Of a stretch of DNA of 64,000 nt, positions 25,036 through 33,879 are shown in pieces. The DNA lies in assembly GCA_963668585.1 (NCBI GenBank), contig OY764869.1:1550001-1614000 (forward strand), read 5' to 3'. The notes under the pieces are model-generated. The model did no database searches. It was not told the origin of the DNA and saw only the letters and a program-made list of their open reading frames with translations. This stretch comes from Bin87 sp963668585. GTDB lineage: Bacteria > Chloroflexota > Dehalococcoidia > Lucifugimonadales > UBA3495. A program made the translations under genes and the position numbers. Positions within the stretch are counted from its first letter, which is position 1; each line of letters opens with the position of its first letter.

Positions 25036-25222
25036 ACCGAATCACTCTCCATTATCAGGAATCTGGATGGGTTGTTGTGCACCGGGCCGGAAGTCGTCGG
25101 GAAGGCGGGGCGCAGAGCAGGGCATCCGCAATTGGGGCATTGTAACCACGGCAGAGTCGGGTGGCAACACGACGTAACCGCCCACCAGCACCATTCGATT
25201 GTTGAAGATGGTCAAGGTAGCC

Positions 25223-25315
25223 TGGTCATCTATTGCCGATGGTTAAGGTAGTCCGCTCATTCTGAGCCTGTCGAAGGACGCGCGGAGGGTGAGCAGGGAA
25301 GGGTTCTGGCAACGC
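25223..25315. repeat. degenerate copy of short element family F2
   Basis: GGTAGTCCGCTCATTCTGAGCCTGTCGAAGGACGCGCGGA followed by GTGAGCAGGGAA matches the F2 element at 37974-38109. The inverted ends of this copy are no longer recognisable. It occupies much of the 334-base gap between the MFS gene and the flavin oxidase relative; nothing else is visible there. Confidence 0.6.
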
Positions 25316-25369
25316 GCGGCCCGTAGCCCTGAGACCGGTGGGACCGATGGTGGCCGATGCGGTACGGTC

Positions 25370-26494
25370 CTACACCACGGGGAGATGGTCGGCGAGATCG
25401 TTTTCCGTACGGAACGAGCCCCAGTTGCGGGGTATGTTGAGCAGCCGGTCCTCCAGGTGGTCCACGCTGGTCTGGCCGCAGTACGCCATGGCGCGCTCAA
25501 ATTCCTCGCGCAGCAACTCAAGCACATGGTGTACGCCCTCGGCGCCGTTGACGGCCAGGCCCCAGTACAGCGGCCGGCCTATGGAGACGGCGGTGGCGCC
25601 CAGGGCCAGCGCCTTCAGGACATCGCTGCCCCGCCGGACGCCGGAATCGACGTACACCTCCGCCTGTCCCCGCGTCGCGGCGACGATCTCGGGCACCATT
25701 TCAATGCTGGACATCGTGCTGTCGAACCGGCGCCCGCCGTGAGTGGACACCAGGATGGCGTTGACGCCGTGCTCCACGGCCATGCGGGCGTCTTCAGCGA
25801 CGCGGACTCCCTTCAACACCAGCGGCAGATCGGTCAGGCTCCGCAGCCACTCCAACTCCCGCCAGATGATTGGCGGGGACTGCGGAGTTTCCGATGTTGT
25901 CGGTACGCCGTCGATTCCCACCGAAAAACTGTGGTCCGGCCGGTCGGGAAAGTTGCCGTGGGGGCCGGGACGCTGATAGCGGTTGCGGATGTCCCGTTCT
26001 TTGGGACTGGGGAACGGGGCGTCAATGGTCAGCACGATGGCCTTGAAACCGGCGGCTTCCGCTCGTTTGACCATGTCCTCAGTGAGATCATAACCGCGGT
26101 GGGAAACCTGGAACCAGAGCGGCCCGGTGGCCGATTCCGCGATTTCCTCCAGGCTGTAGTTTGACGAGGTGCTGCACATCATCAGCGTGTTGGACATTCC
26201 GGCTCCGCGCGCGGTGGCCCGTTCCCCTTCAGGGTGCGCATTGGTGTGGGCGTCCGTGGGCGAGATCATCACCGGAAAACTGATGTCGCTACCCAGTACG
26301 GTGGTCGCGATCTTCCGCTCGGTGGTGTCACGCAAGAACCGCGGTCGCAGCGTCAGTTCTTCGAAGGCGGTGCGGTTACGGGCCGTGGCGATCTCGTCCA
26401 TCGCGCCGGCTTCGATGAACACCCAATTGTTGTGGGGCAGGATGTGCCTGGCCCGTTCCTCGTAGTCGTACAGGCTGATTGGATCATTTCGCAC
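25370..26494 (-). CDS. FMN-dependent alpha-hydroxy-acid oxidase/dehydrogenase
   Basis: A 374-residue TIM-barrel flavoprotein of the glycolate oxidase/lactate dehydrogenase family. It retains the catalytic Lys in LVLKGVRVAEDA, the catalytic His and Arg in STHGGRRFDS, and the FMN phosphate segment VYVDSGVRRGSDVLKALALGATAVSIGRP. Two substrate-binding tyrosines of the classical enzymes appear to be replaced: the Y-D-Y-Y segment reads WVFIEAGA, and the Q-L-Y segment reads FQVSHRGYD. It therefore probably acts on a non-standard hydroxy acid. ATG 26494 faces the metallo-hydrolase gene at 26746 across a 250-base divergent region. Confidence 0.85.
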   Translation of the reverse strand: MRNDPISLYDYEERARHILPHNNWVFIEAGAMDEIATARNRTAFEELTLRPRFLRDTTERKIATTVLGSDISFPVMISPTDAHTNAHPEGERATARGAGMSNTLMMCSTSSNYSLEEIAESATGPLWFQVSHRGYDLTEDMVKRAEAAGFKAIVLTIDAPFPSPKERDIRNRYQRPGPHGNFPDRPDHSFSVGIDGVPTTSETPQSPPIIWRELEWLRSLTDLPLVLKGVRVAEDARMAVEHGVNAILVSTHGGRRFDSTMSSIEMVPEIVAATRGQAEVYVDSGVRRGSDVLKALALGATAVSIGRPLYWGLAVNGAEGVHHVLELLREEFERAMAYCGQTSVDHLEDRLLNIPRNWGSFRTENDLADHLPVV

Positions 26495-26745
26495 AGTCGG
26501 ACTCCTTGCAACCGTAGTGACGCGGCGGGACCATCACGGTGGCGAAACCTGCGCTGCCATCGACAGACCCTGCAAACCCATTGAGCAAGGAACGGTAGCA
26601 TTTCGGCCCGGAGGTGACAATCCTTTGCCATTGATGGCCCCCGTCCATGGATGACCAGACTACCTCAGGGCCCGGTTTATGGGGTAATATGATGCCCGGA
26701 ACGCTACACCGCAAGAAGGCCAACCAACCGAGAGGCAATACCGAT

Positions 26746-27546
26746 ATGCCCAGCTACACGACCAGTGTCGGCAATGTTGAATTGCTGTGTTTGAACGACG
26801 GGATGCCCATCCGGTCTCCCCTCACCCCTTTCCCTGACACCACCATCGAGCAGTGGCGGGAGTTTCCTGAACTGCTGGACGAACACGACCAGATCAGGAG
26901 CAGGTACGGCACCACGGGCGTCCGTTCCCAGGGAAAATTGATCATCGTCGATACCGGTCTGCAGGCCCCCGACGGCACGCTGATGTCCGACATGCGGGCC
27001 AAGGGCGTTGACCCGGAGGCTGTCGATCTGGTGGTGTTCACCCACCTGCACCCCGACCATGTCGGCTGGAACCTGACCGACGGCAAGCCGAACTTCCCCA
27101 ACGCCCGTTACCTGGTGCCGAGAAATGACTGGGACTACTGGACCCAGCCCGACGTACTGGCGGGCGCCACCCACGTCCGCGACCAGGTGGTGCCCCTCGA
27201 AGGCCTGGGGTTCATCGACCTGATTGACGACGACTATCACATCACCGACGAACTGACCACTGTGTCCACGCCGGGGCATACGCCGGGCCACGTCTCAATC
27301 ATGATCGCCTCGGGCGGAGAGCGGGGTTACATCCTGGGCGACGTGGCGCACAACCCGGCCCAGGCGCATTACACCGACTGGTGCCCCATATTCGACATCC
27401 AGCCCGACGTGTCCCGAAGCACGCGCCACTCGGTGCTGGATATGCTGGAAAACGAGCAGATTCTGGTTTCCGCCGGACACTTCCCCGACCCCGGCTTCGG
27501 CCACTTCGTGCGGGTGGAGGGACGGCGCTCCTGGCGGGGCATCTAG
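26746..27546 (+). CDS. metallo-beta-lactamase-fold hydrolase
   Basis: A 266-residue hydrolase with the full di-metal motif T-His100-x-His102-x-Asp104-His105 (THLHPDHVGW), then TPGHTPGH, the GDVAHNP Asp ligand and a C-terminal AGHFPDPGFG. The overall pattern resembles quorum-quenching lactonases and related hydrolases. I choose ATG 26746 over the in-frame ATG at 26647 because GAGAGG precedes it and the paralogue at 30079 begins with the same VGNVE-L-LND sequence. It heads a same-strand cluster with two hotdog proteins, an amidohydrolase, a second metallo-hydrolase and a carrier. A lactone or ester of a catabolic intermediate is a plausible substrate, by context only. Confidence 0.85.
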   Translation: MPSYTTSVGNVELLCLNDGMPIRSPLTPFPDTTIEQWREFPELLDEHDQIRSRYGTTGVRSQGKLIIVDTGLQAPDGTLMSDMRAKGVDPEAVDLVVFTHLHPDHVGWNLTDGKPNFPNARYLVPRNDWDYWTQPDVLAGATHVRDQVVPLEGLGFIDLIDDDYHITDELTTVSTPGHTPGHVSIMIASGGERGYILGDVAHNPAQAHYTDWCPIFDIQPDVSRSTRHSVLDMLENEQILVSAGHFPDPGFGHFVRVEGRRSWRGI

Positions 27547-27640
27547 GGCCCGTTCATACTTTGAAAACCATACGTCGTTCCTGCGAAAGCAGGACCCCAG
27601 AAAAGCCTCGGCAACAGGACCGTTGGCATGATAAGGAGAC
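27547..27640. repeat. partial copy of short element family F1
   Basis: Begins GGGCCCGTTCATACTTTGAAAACCATACG immediately after the stop codon of the metallo-hydrolase and runs through CGTTCCTGCGAAAGCAGGACCCCAGAAAAGCCTCGGCAACAGGACCGTTGGCAT. The right half, including the second inverted end, is missing. The ribosome site GGAG of the next gene lies at the break. Confidence 0.75.
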
Positions 27641-27646
27641 GCAGCC

Positions 27647-28066
27647 ATGGTAGCAGCGGATGACCGAATACTCCTGGACTGGGACGCCCTGGAGGTCGGT
27701 GAGACCTTCGAGACGTACCAGTACCTCCTCACCCAGGAGATGATCGACACCTACCGCCTGGGGGTGATGGACCCGGAGGCCAGTTTCCCGACCATCTCCC
27801 ACAAGGTGGACGTCAAGCAGTACAACGCCCGGTACCGGGACGCCGGTTCCGTCAACGCCCGGTGCGCCTTCCACTGCTACAACCCGCCCGTCGCCGGCAA
27901 GACCATCACGGTGCGGGCCTGGATCGCCGACAAGTACCTGCGTCGGGGCAAGAACTACATCGTCACCGAGGCCGTTTCGGTTGACGAGGACGGCCGTCTC
28001 ATCGACCGCGTTATCACCCACGAGTTGAAGCAGCCCACGGAGGTCGGCAAAAAATGGGGAGGCTAG
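27647..28066 (+). CDS. MaoC-like hotdog-fold protein, first of a pair
   Basis: A 139-residue protein resembling the N-terminal half of MaoC-type enoyl-CoA hydratases: WDALEVGETFETYQYLLTQEMIDTYRLGV, then HCYNPPVAGKTITVRAWIADKYLRRGKNYIVTEAVSVDEDG. The catalytic Asp-x4-His of active hydratases is not obvious here. The gene overlaps the next one by 13 bases. Two-gene pairs of this kind usually form a heterodimer with one active site that hydrates an enoyl-CoA or a related thioester. GGAG precedes the ATG. Confidence 0.75.
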   Translation: MVAADDRILLDWDALEVGETFETYQYLLTQEMIDTYRLGVMDPEASFPTISHKVDVKQYNARYRDAGSVNARCAFHCYNPPVAGKTITVRAWIADKYLRRGKNYIVTEAVSVDEDGRLIDRVITHELKQPTEVGKKWGG

Positions 28067-28506
28067 TGCGCGCCTACGAGGTGGGGGACGAATTGCCCCC
28101 GCTGGTGAAGCAAATGACCCAGGAGGCCATCAACCTGTTTGAGGGCAGCGGCGGAGACTCGGAACCCTCCCAGTTCACCGACGAGGAGACCGCCCGCGAG
28201 ACCCTGGGAACCGAGGGCACCGTGGCATCGGGCAGAATGTCGCTGTCCTTCGCCCTGGAACTGCTGCGCCGGTACTTCGGCAGCCAGGTGTTCAATCACG
28301 CCGGCACGGTGGATTTGCGATTCCTGCGGCCGGTGCGTCCCGGCGACACCATCACCTTCACGGGGACGGTTACCGGCGTGAGCCGCGAGGTCAACGGCAG
28401 CCGGGTGTCGGTGGATGTGAAGGTCGAGAACCAGCGCGGCGATACCACCGGCGTGGGCCAGGGCAGCGCGGTCGTCCCCAACGCCTTCCTCCCCCAGGAC
28501 GAGTAA
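28054..28506 (+). CDS. MaoC-like hotdog-fold protein, second of a pair
   Basis: A 150-residue hotdog protein with the typical MaoC end HAGTVDLRFLRPVRPGDTITFTGTVTGVSREVNGSRVSVDVKVENQRGDTTGVGQGSAVVP. The central helix region GTEGTVASGRMSLSFALELLRRYFG is where active enzymes carry their dyad, and no clear Asp-His pair is visible. The start lies inside the preceding gene, so the two are translationally coupled. Likely function: a subunit of a hydratase/dehydratase acting on CoA thioesters in the same pathway as the neighbouring hydrolases. Confidence 0.75.
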   Translation: MGRLVRAYEVGDELPPLVKQMTQEAINLFEGSGGDSEPSQFTDEETARETLGTEGTVASGRMSLSFALELLRRYFGSQVFNHAGTVDLRFLRPVRPGDTITFTGTVTGVSREVNGSRVSVDVKVENQRGDTTGVGQGSAVVPNAFLPQDE

Positions 28507-28544
28507 CTCCCCGCCGGCAGTCTGCCAGTAGCAGGAGGGACGCT

Positions 28545-29777
28545 ATGGACACCATCCTGCGCAACGCCAGGGCCGCCGACGGCCCTGATGCGCCACTGGT
28601 TGATATCGGCATCGAGAACGGGACCATAGCGGCCATCGAGGCCGGCCTCCAGGCGGACGCCCAAGTGTACGACCTGGGCGGTGCGTTGGTTACGCCGGGT
28701 TTCGTCGAGACCCACATCCACCTCGACAAGTCCTGCCTGCTCGACCGCCTGTCTTCGGGTCAGGGCGGTTTGGACGAGGCCATCGGCGAAGTCGCCCGCC
28801 TCAAGAGCGAGTTCACGCCTGAGGACGTTTATCAACGCGCCCGGCGGACGCTGGAAAAGTGCGTCCTCAACGGCACGACCCACATCCGCACCCACCTGGA
28901 GGTTGACCCGGTCATCGGCCTGCGCAGCCTGGAGGGAATCCTGCCGCTGGTGGCAGAGTTCAAGTGGGCCATGGACATTGAGATCTGCGTATTTCCCCAG
29001 GAAGGGTTGCTCAATAATCCCGGCACCGACGAATTGATGATCGAGGGTCTGCGCCAAGGCGGCTCGGTGGTGGGCGCCGCCCCCTACACCGACAGCGACC
29101 CAAAGGGCCAAATTGACCGCGTCTTTGAAATCGCCCGCGAGTTCGATATCGACATAGACATGCACCTGGATTTCGGACCGGAAGCCGAAACCCTGGACAT
29201 GGACTACGTGTGCGACCTGGCCGAACGCTACGGATACGGCGGGCGCGTGGCCATCGGCCACGTCACCAAGCTATCCGCGCTGCCGGCGGAGCGGTTCAGG
29301 GAACAGGCTCAGCGGTTGTCCGCGGCGGGCGTGGCGGTCACCGTCCTCCCCGCGACCGACCTTTACCTGATGGGAAGACACCAGGAACATTCGGTCATGC
29401 GAGGGGTTACGCCGGCGCACCGGCTTTTGGACCAGGGGGTGAACTGCTCGCTATCCACCAACAACGTCCTCAACCCGTTCACGCCCTTTGGGGACTGTTC
29501 GCTGGTCCGCATGGCCAACCTCTATGCCAACATCTGCCAGGTGGGCGATCCGCCGTCTATGGAGGAGTGCTACGAGATGGTGACCAGTCGGGCCGCCCGC
29601 CTGATGCGGTTGCCCAAATATGGACTCGCGGTCGGACAGGCCGCTGACCTGGCGGTGCTGGACTGCGACAGCCGGGCCGCAGCGGTGTCGGAGGTCGTCT
29701 CCCCGACGATGGCTTTCAAGGCTGGAAGGCGCACCTTTATCCGTACACCCGCCACCATGGATACCCCGACTCGCTGA
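28545..29777 (+). CDS. cytosine-deaminase-like amidohydrolase
   Basis: A 410-residue TIM-barrel amidohydrolase. Metal ligands seen are His-x-His in VETHIHLDK, His in DIDMHLDFG and His in IGHVTKLS. In bacterial cytosine deaminase the third-strand motif is H-x-D-E with a catalytic Glu and the last strand H-D-D with a metal-binding Asp. Here they read HLDF and TNNVLNPF, so both catalytic acids seem replaced. Length and the C-terminal composite-sandwich residues (GQAADLAVLDC) fit the family. AGGAGG precedes ATG 28545. It probably hydrolyses a C-N bond in a cyclic or amide substrate, but the substitutions make this uncertain. Confidence 0.75.
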   Translation: MDTILRNARAADGPDAPLVDIGIENGTIAAIEAGLQADAQVYDLGGALVTPGFVETHIHLDKSCLLDRLSSGQGGLDEAIGEVARLKSEFTPEDVYQRARRTLEKCVLNGTTHIRTHLEVDPVIGLRSLEGILPLVAEFKWAMDIEICVFPQEGLLNNPGTDELMIEGLRQGGSVVGAAPYTDSDPKGQIDRVFEIAREFDIDIDMHLDFGPEAETLDMDYVCDLAERYGYGGRVAIGHVTKLSALPAERFREQAQRLSAAGVAVTVLPATDLYLMGRHQEHSVMRGVTPAHRLLDQGVNCSLSTNNVLNPFTPFGDCSLVRMANLYANICQVGDPPSMEECYEMVTSRAARLMRLPKYGLAVGQAADLAVLDCDSRAAAVSEVVSPTMAFKAGRRTFIRTPATMDTPTR

Positions 29778-30078
29778 GGGCCATCCCAAAACCCGCGCCT
29801 TGGCCCTCCGCGCCCGTTGAGTGGGCCGAGGCGTCGATAGCAAAAGGCGACCGGGATGACAACGGAAGGCCAGGCCGCCTCGCCCTCCCGGAAACCTGCG
29901 ACGGATTGGACGGCCGCGCCCGTATCGCCCTCCGCGCTCATGGGCTAGAATGCCCCTGATCGGCATCGTTTGCAGATCATGATCCAGCGGCCTTGACCGT
30001 GTGCGAGGGCGGGTTGCATCATGCCGATGCGGCAGTTTGCGCCGATCCTTTCCCCATTTCGCCCAGGAGGATGTCCCC
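29778..30078. other. intergenic region with a -10-like box
   Basis: About 300 bases between the amidohydrolase and the second metallo-hydrolase. No coding frame is supported. GCTAGAAT near 29943 resembles a -10 box and could start transcription of the metallo-hydrolase, but no good -35 is seen 17 bases upstream. Confidence 0.3.
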
Positions 30079-30945
30079 ATGCCAGAAGCCAGATTGACCG
30101 TCGGCAACGTGGAAATCCTGTCGCTGAACGACAACGAGGCGACGCTGCCCCTCGGCGATGTGTTTCCCGAGGTTCCCGCAGAAGCGTGGGTCCCCTACCA
30201 GGAGCGCTATCCCGACGGCTTCCGCGGCGACCACCTGCTGGCCCACTTCGAGTGCTATCTCATCCGCTCCGAGGGTCAGACCATCCTCGTGGACACCGGG
30301 CTGGGCGGCGCGGCCACCAACCCACACTCCATAGAGGCCATGGTCGGCGGCGCGGAAGGCCACCTGCTGCGGGAATTGGAAGCGGCCGGCGTCAACCCCG
30401 CCGATATCGACACCGTCTTCTTCAGCCACCTTCACTTCGACCACGTCGGCTGGAACCTCACCCACGAATCCGGCGCCCCGGTCCGGGCGACCTTCCCCAA
30501 CGCCCGCTACGTCGCCCACCGCGCCGACTGGGAGGTTTTCCAACGCCCGGAGGTCTTGGAACTGTTCCCGCCCCATTGGGACCAGACCCTCGGCCCGCTC
30601 CAGGATCTCGGAGCGCTGGATTTGCTGGACGGCGAGGGCGCGCTGACCGGCGAAATCACCGCCATTCCCACGCCCGGCCATACCCCAGGTTCCATGAGCC
30701 TTGCCATCGTATCCGGCGGACAGCGGGCTTATATTCTCGGCGACGTTTTCCACGGCCCGGCGCAGGTTACCGAAACCGCCTGGAAGTTCAGCTTCGACAT
30801 GGACGCGGAGCAGGGCGCGGCCACCCGCGCCGCCATCATCGAGCGCGCCGAGTCCGAGGATGCCATCATGGCCATCTGCCACCACGGCGGCTTCGGCCGC
30901 GTGGTACGCGCCGATGGTCGTCGCTACTGGCAACTGGTGTCCTAG
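30079..30945 (+). CDS. metallo-beta-lactamase-fold hydrolase, paralogue of 26746
   Basis: A 288-residue di-metal hydrolase with His117-x-His119-x-Asp121-His122 (SHLHFDHVGW), TPGHTPGS, the GDVFHGP Asp ligand and CHHGGFG. The start ATG 30079 has a strong AGGAGG seven bases upstream. It shares the N-terminal pattern and the segments NARYxVxRxDW and PGHTPG with the enzyme at 26746, so a duplication within the cluster is likely. The third His of the usual second GHTPGH box is replaced by Ser in TPGS, which also occurs in active lactonase relatives. Substrate unknown. Confidence 0.85.
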   Translation: MPEARLTVGNVEILSLNDNEATLPLGDVFPEVPAEAWVPYQERYPDGFRGDHLLAHFECYLIRSEGQTILVDTGLGGAATNPHSIEAMVGGAEGHLLRELEAAGVNPADIDTVFFSHLHFDHVGWNLTHESGAPVRATFPNARYVAHRADWEVFQRPEVLELFPPHWDQTLGPLQDLGALDLLDGEGALTGEITAIPTPGHTPGSMSLAIVSGGQRAYILGDVFHGPAQVTETAWKFSFDMDAEQGAATRAAIIERAESEDAIMAICHHGGFGRVVRADGRRYWQLVS

Positions 30946-31109
30946 CCTCATGCTGGACAAGGCCTTGCCAACGGGCGCCAAACCTGGTCGGGGCCGCTTA
31001 TGTATGCCCCTGGATTCGTGATCGCAGCCAATTTCCGCCCGAATCTCCAGTTCGGCAGCCGAAGGCGATTTCAGTTACAATGCCAGCCTCTCGCTGACCT
31101 GTGGTATTG

Positions 31110-32423
31110 ATGCAACTGAGGAACCGAATTCATTACGCGTGGATCATCGTGGCCATCGCCGCGATGATGGGGTTCATCACCTCTTCGGTGCGTTTCGCCG
31201 CCGCTGCCCTGGTTCCGTATCTCAGCGATCCCTCCGCGGATTTCGGCTGGAGCTACGGCGCAATCAGCCTTGCCTTCAGCCTCCAGTGGATAATCTTCGG
31301 GCTCGCCAGTCCCTACGTCGGCTGGCTTGGCGACCGTTACGGAGTTCGCTGGTTCCTGCTGATTGGAGCCGTGCTGTTCATCATCGGCATGTTGCTCACC
31401 GGCATCATGAGCAGCCTCTGGCAGTTCTACCTCTTCTTCGGCGTCATCCTGGGCATCGCATCCACCATTTTCACCGTGTTGCCGGTGTCCGGAATTACCC
31501 TCTGGTTCAGGCGGCACCTGGGAGCCGCAATGGGGGTGGTCTGGTCCTTCCAGGGAATTGGCGTCGTTGCGTTCCTTTTCCTGATCGGCGCGGCCTTTGG
31601 CCAGTTGGGGATCCAGTGGATCTTCTGGCTTCCGGGCATGGCGGGCGGTGCGCTGCTGCTGGTGTTGGTCAAGTTCTTCTACAACGGGCCCGCAGACATC
31701 GGCCTGCGCCCCTTCGGCGATATTGGGGACGAGCCGATTCAAAGGCCCAGGCGGGATGAGATTACAAAGGTAAGGGCCAGGGTATTCATCCAGCAGGCCA
31801 GGCGCACGGTCACCTTCTGGAACCTCATCGGCATCCACTACTGGGGATGCATGGGACACCAGATCATCAACGTGCTGGTGGTGGCCATCGCCGTGGACCG
31901 GGGCCTGTCTCTGGGCGCAGCCACCGGCGTGCTGGCGGCCCAGCAGGTCGTGGGCGTCGTCGTCCGCGCCGCTGTGCCCGTGGTGGCGGAGCGGTTGGGT
32001 TGCAGAATTGTCTGGGTCGTTGGCATGGCCCTGCAGGTCTTCCCGCTGCTGCTGATCATCTTCTTCAACGACCTTTGGGCGTATTACCTGTTCGGCATAC
32101 TCTTCGGCATCGGACAGAGCACCGAAGTGCCCACGTTCCCCATCGCGAACCGCCAGTATTACGGCAACGTCCCCCAGGGCAGCCTGTACGGATGGCAAAG
32201 CCTGGGCAGCGGCCTCGGCATGGGACTGGCGCCCCTGGCCGGCGGCGTCCTGTGGGACTTGACGGGAACCTACCTTGCGCCGTTGCTGCTGTCACTGGGG
32301 TTCAGCACCATGGCCCTGATCCAGTCCTGGTTGCTGCCCTCGCCTCGCGTGAGGCAGATTCCCGACTGGGAGACCCACCTGCCCGCCAACCTGAGACCCG
32401 CCGCCGCCACCGCAAGCGACTGA
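31110..32423 (+). CDS. MFS transporter
   Basis: A 437-residue twelve-helix major facilitator beginning MQLRNRIHYAWIIVAIAAMMGF. A GTG nine bases upstream is an alternative start. It has the loop motif GWLGDRYGVRWFL and the segment WFRRHLGAAMGVVWSFQGIG. It is a paralogue of the carrier at 23665, sharing FIQQARRT-x2-FWN and HYWGCMGHQ. TACAAT at about 31077 could be its -10 box. It closes the cluster starting at 26746 and probably imports the substrate of that pathway. Confidence 0.85.
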   Translation: MQLRNRIHYAWIIVAIAAMMGFITSSVRFAAAALVPYLSDPSADFGWSYGAISLAFSLQWIIFGLASPYVGWLGDRYGVRWFLLIGAVLFIIGMLLTGIMSSLWQFYLFFGVILGIASTIFTVLPVSGITLWFRRHLGAAMGVVWSFQGIGVVAFLFLIGAAFGQLGIQWIFWLPGMAGGALLLVLVKFFYNGPADIGLRPFGDIGDEPIQRPRRDEITKVRARVFIQQARRTVTFWNLIGIHYWGCMGHQIINVLVVAIAVDRGLSLGAATGVLAAQQVVGVVVRAAVPVVAERLGCRIVWVVGMALQVFPLLLIIFFNDLWAYYLFGILFGIGQSTEVPTFPIANRQYYGNVPQGSLYGWQSLGSGLGMGLAPLAGGVLWDLTGTYLAPLLLSLGFSTMALIQSWLLPSPRVRQIPDWETHLPANLRPAAATASD

Positions 32424-32534
32424 CCGCCGCCGACGCGTGCCGGCGTATGTTCCCGGGGATGGCCGGGAGGTCTCCGGGAGCGCCGACGCCCCATTCCCAA
32501 CGCGCCCGTTCAACCCGACGGGCAGCATCCCAGG

Positions 32535-33671
32535 TTACTGGGTATAGTGGGGCATAACCTCGGACACGAACAATTCCAACGAGCGGTTGGTTTCCTCATC
32601 GGACAGGTGGCCCCACTGGAAGGCGGCCACGAAGTAGTTGGCGCCGGTTTCCAGATATGCGTCCATGTAGTTCCGTATGGAGTCCGGGGAGCCGGCCACG
32701 ACGTTGAACCCGCCGCCTCCCGGCGCGGCGTGCTCCTCAAGTGCTGCGGAACCGGACCTTCGCGCCGTGGCGGCAGCAGCAGCGGCAGCGGCGGCCTGCG
32801 CCTCCCGGTCCGGCAGATTCGACGGCCTGGGATTGGTGTTGTCTCCTGAGAACTGGGTCAGTCCCCGCCGCTCCACCTCAAGTCGGCGCGGCGCGGCCAG
32901 GTTCCACTTGTACTGGTCCCACGCGGGCTGGGCGATGGCAGCGGCTTCGGCGTCCGTTTCGGCCAGGTACAGGTGGTTGACCAATCCGATCTTGGGTTTT
33001 TCACCCTGGACGTTCAGCGCGCCCGGCCCCTGGTGCTCATCCCAAAGCTGGAAGTAGCGCTCCACGTTGGCCTGGAACGAATCCAGGTTACCCACAATGA
33101 TGGAGTGCATCCCGTTGATGGCCGAGGTTTCCACGTTGCGCATGTACCACAGGGGCGGGTATGGGTCCTGCTTGGGGCGCAGACGCATCGGCAGGTCGTC
33201 GAAGCTGTAGAACTCGCCCTGGTAGGTCAGCGAATCGTTGCCCAGTCCTTCTTTGACCACCGCCAGCGTCTCAAGGTACCTGGCGTAGTTCATCTCCACG
33301 TCGCCTTCCTGCCCCCAGAAATAGGCCTCGATCACGCCGCCGCGTCCCACGCCGATGTCCATCCTACCGCCACTGAGGTTGTCCAGCATGCAGATTTCTT
33401 CGATGAGGCGCACTGGGTGGTGCAGCGGCAGCACGTACACGCAGGGTCCCAGCCGAATGGTGCTCGTCCGCTCGGCCGCCGCCGCCAGGAACACGTTCTG
33501 AGACGGCGCAAGGCTATGCACCGCCGGCGTGTGATGCTCCGCCAGGTGGTAGGAGTAAAATCCGGCGGACTCCAGCCGTTCTATCTGGTCCAACCGTTCC
33601 CCGTAAATCTTGTCCAGCGGGACGCCGGGAATGGGCTCAATGTGGTCGAAAACCCCAAACTGCAATGCCAT
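32535..33671 (-). CDS. LLM-class flavin-dependent oxidoreductase
   Basis: A 378-residue luciferase-like protein that should use reduced F420 or FMN. Family features are MALQFGVFDHIEPIPG at the start, YSYHLAEHHTPAVHSLAPSQNVFLAAAAERTSTIRLGPCVYVLPLHHPVRLIEE, and GGRMDIGVGRGG. Near residue 290 there is a low-complexity insertion of about nine alanines (AQAAAAAAAAATARR) in a loop, which is unusual. The gene is convergent with the carrier at 31110. The cofactor and substrate cannot be told from sequence. Confidence 0.88.
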   Translation of the reverse strand: MALQFGVFDHIEPIPGVPLDKIYGERLDQIERLESAGFYSYHLAEHHTPAVHSLAPSQNVFLAAAAERTSTIRLGPCVYVLPLHHPVRLIEEICMLDNLSGGRMDIGVGRGGVIEAYFWGQEGDVEMNYARYLETLAVVKEGLGNDSLTYQGEFYSFDDLPMRLRPKQDPYPPLWYMRNVETSAINGMHSIIVGNLDSFQANVERYFQLWDEHQGPGALNVQGEKPKIGLVNHLYLAETDAEAAAIAQPAWDQYKWNLAAPRRLEVERRGLTQFSGDNTNPRPSNLPDREAQAAAAAAAAATARRSGSAALEEHAAPGGGGFNVVAGSPDSIRNYMDAYLETGANYFVAAFQWGHLSDEETNRSLELFVSEVMPHYTQ

Positions 33672-33798
33672 GTATAAGCTTCCTCGTGTGTAAAACAGTC
33701 CCTGGATGGCCCCAAAGAGAAGCCGGCGAGCTTTGCCCGTCTCATCAACTCTATTTTCAACGCCCCGCTAATGTCAAACGCCGTCGCCTTAAACCCCT

Positions 33799-33871
33799 CA
33801 GGGCCATTGGATTATTGTCGGTCGATGACGTAATCGGCCCATCCTGAGCCTGTAGAAAGGACGGGCGGACT
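33799..33871. repeat. truncated copy of short element family F2
   Basis: CAGGGCCATTGGATTATTGTCGGTCGATGACGTAATCGGCCCATCCTGAGCCTG and the following GGACGGGCGGAC match the left half of the F2 element at 37974-38109. The right end is missing; a copy of F1 begins nine bases later, so one element may have inserted in or beside the other. Confidence 0.65.
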
Positions 33872-33879
33872 ACCTGGAG

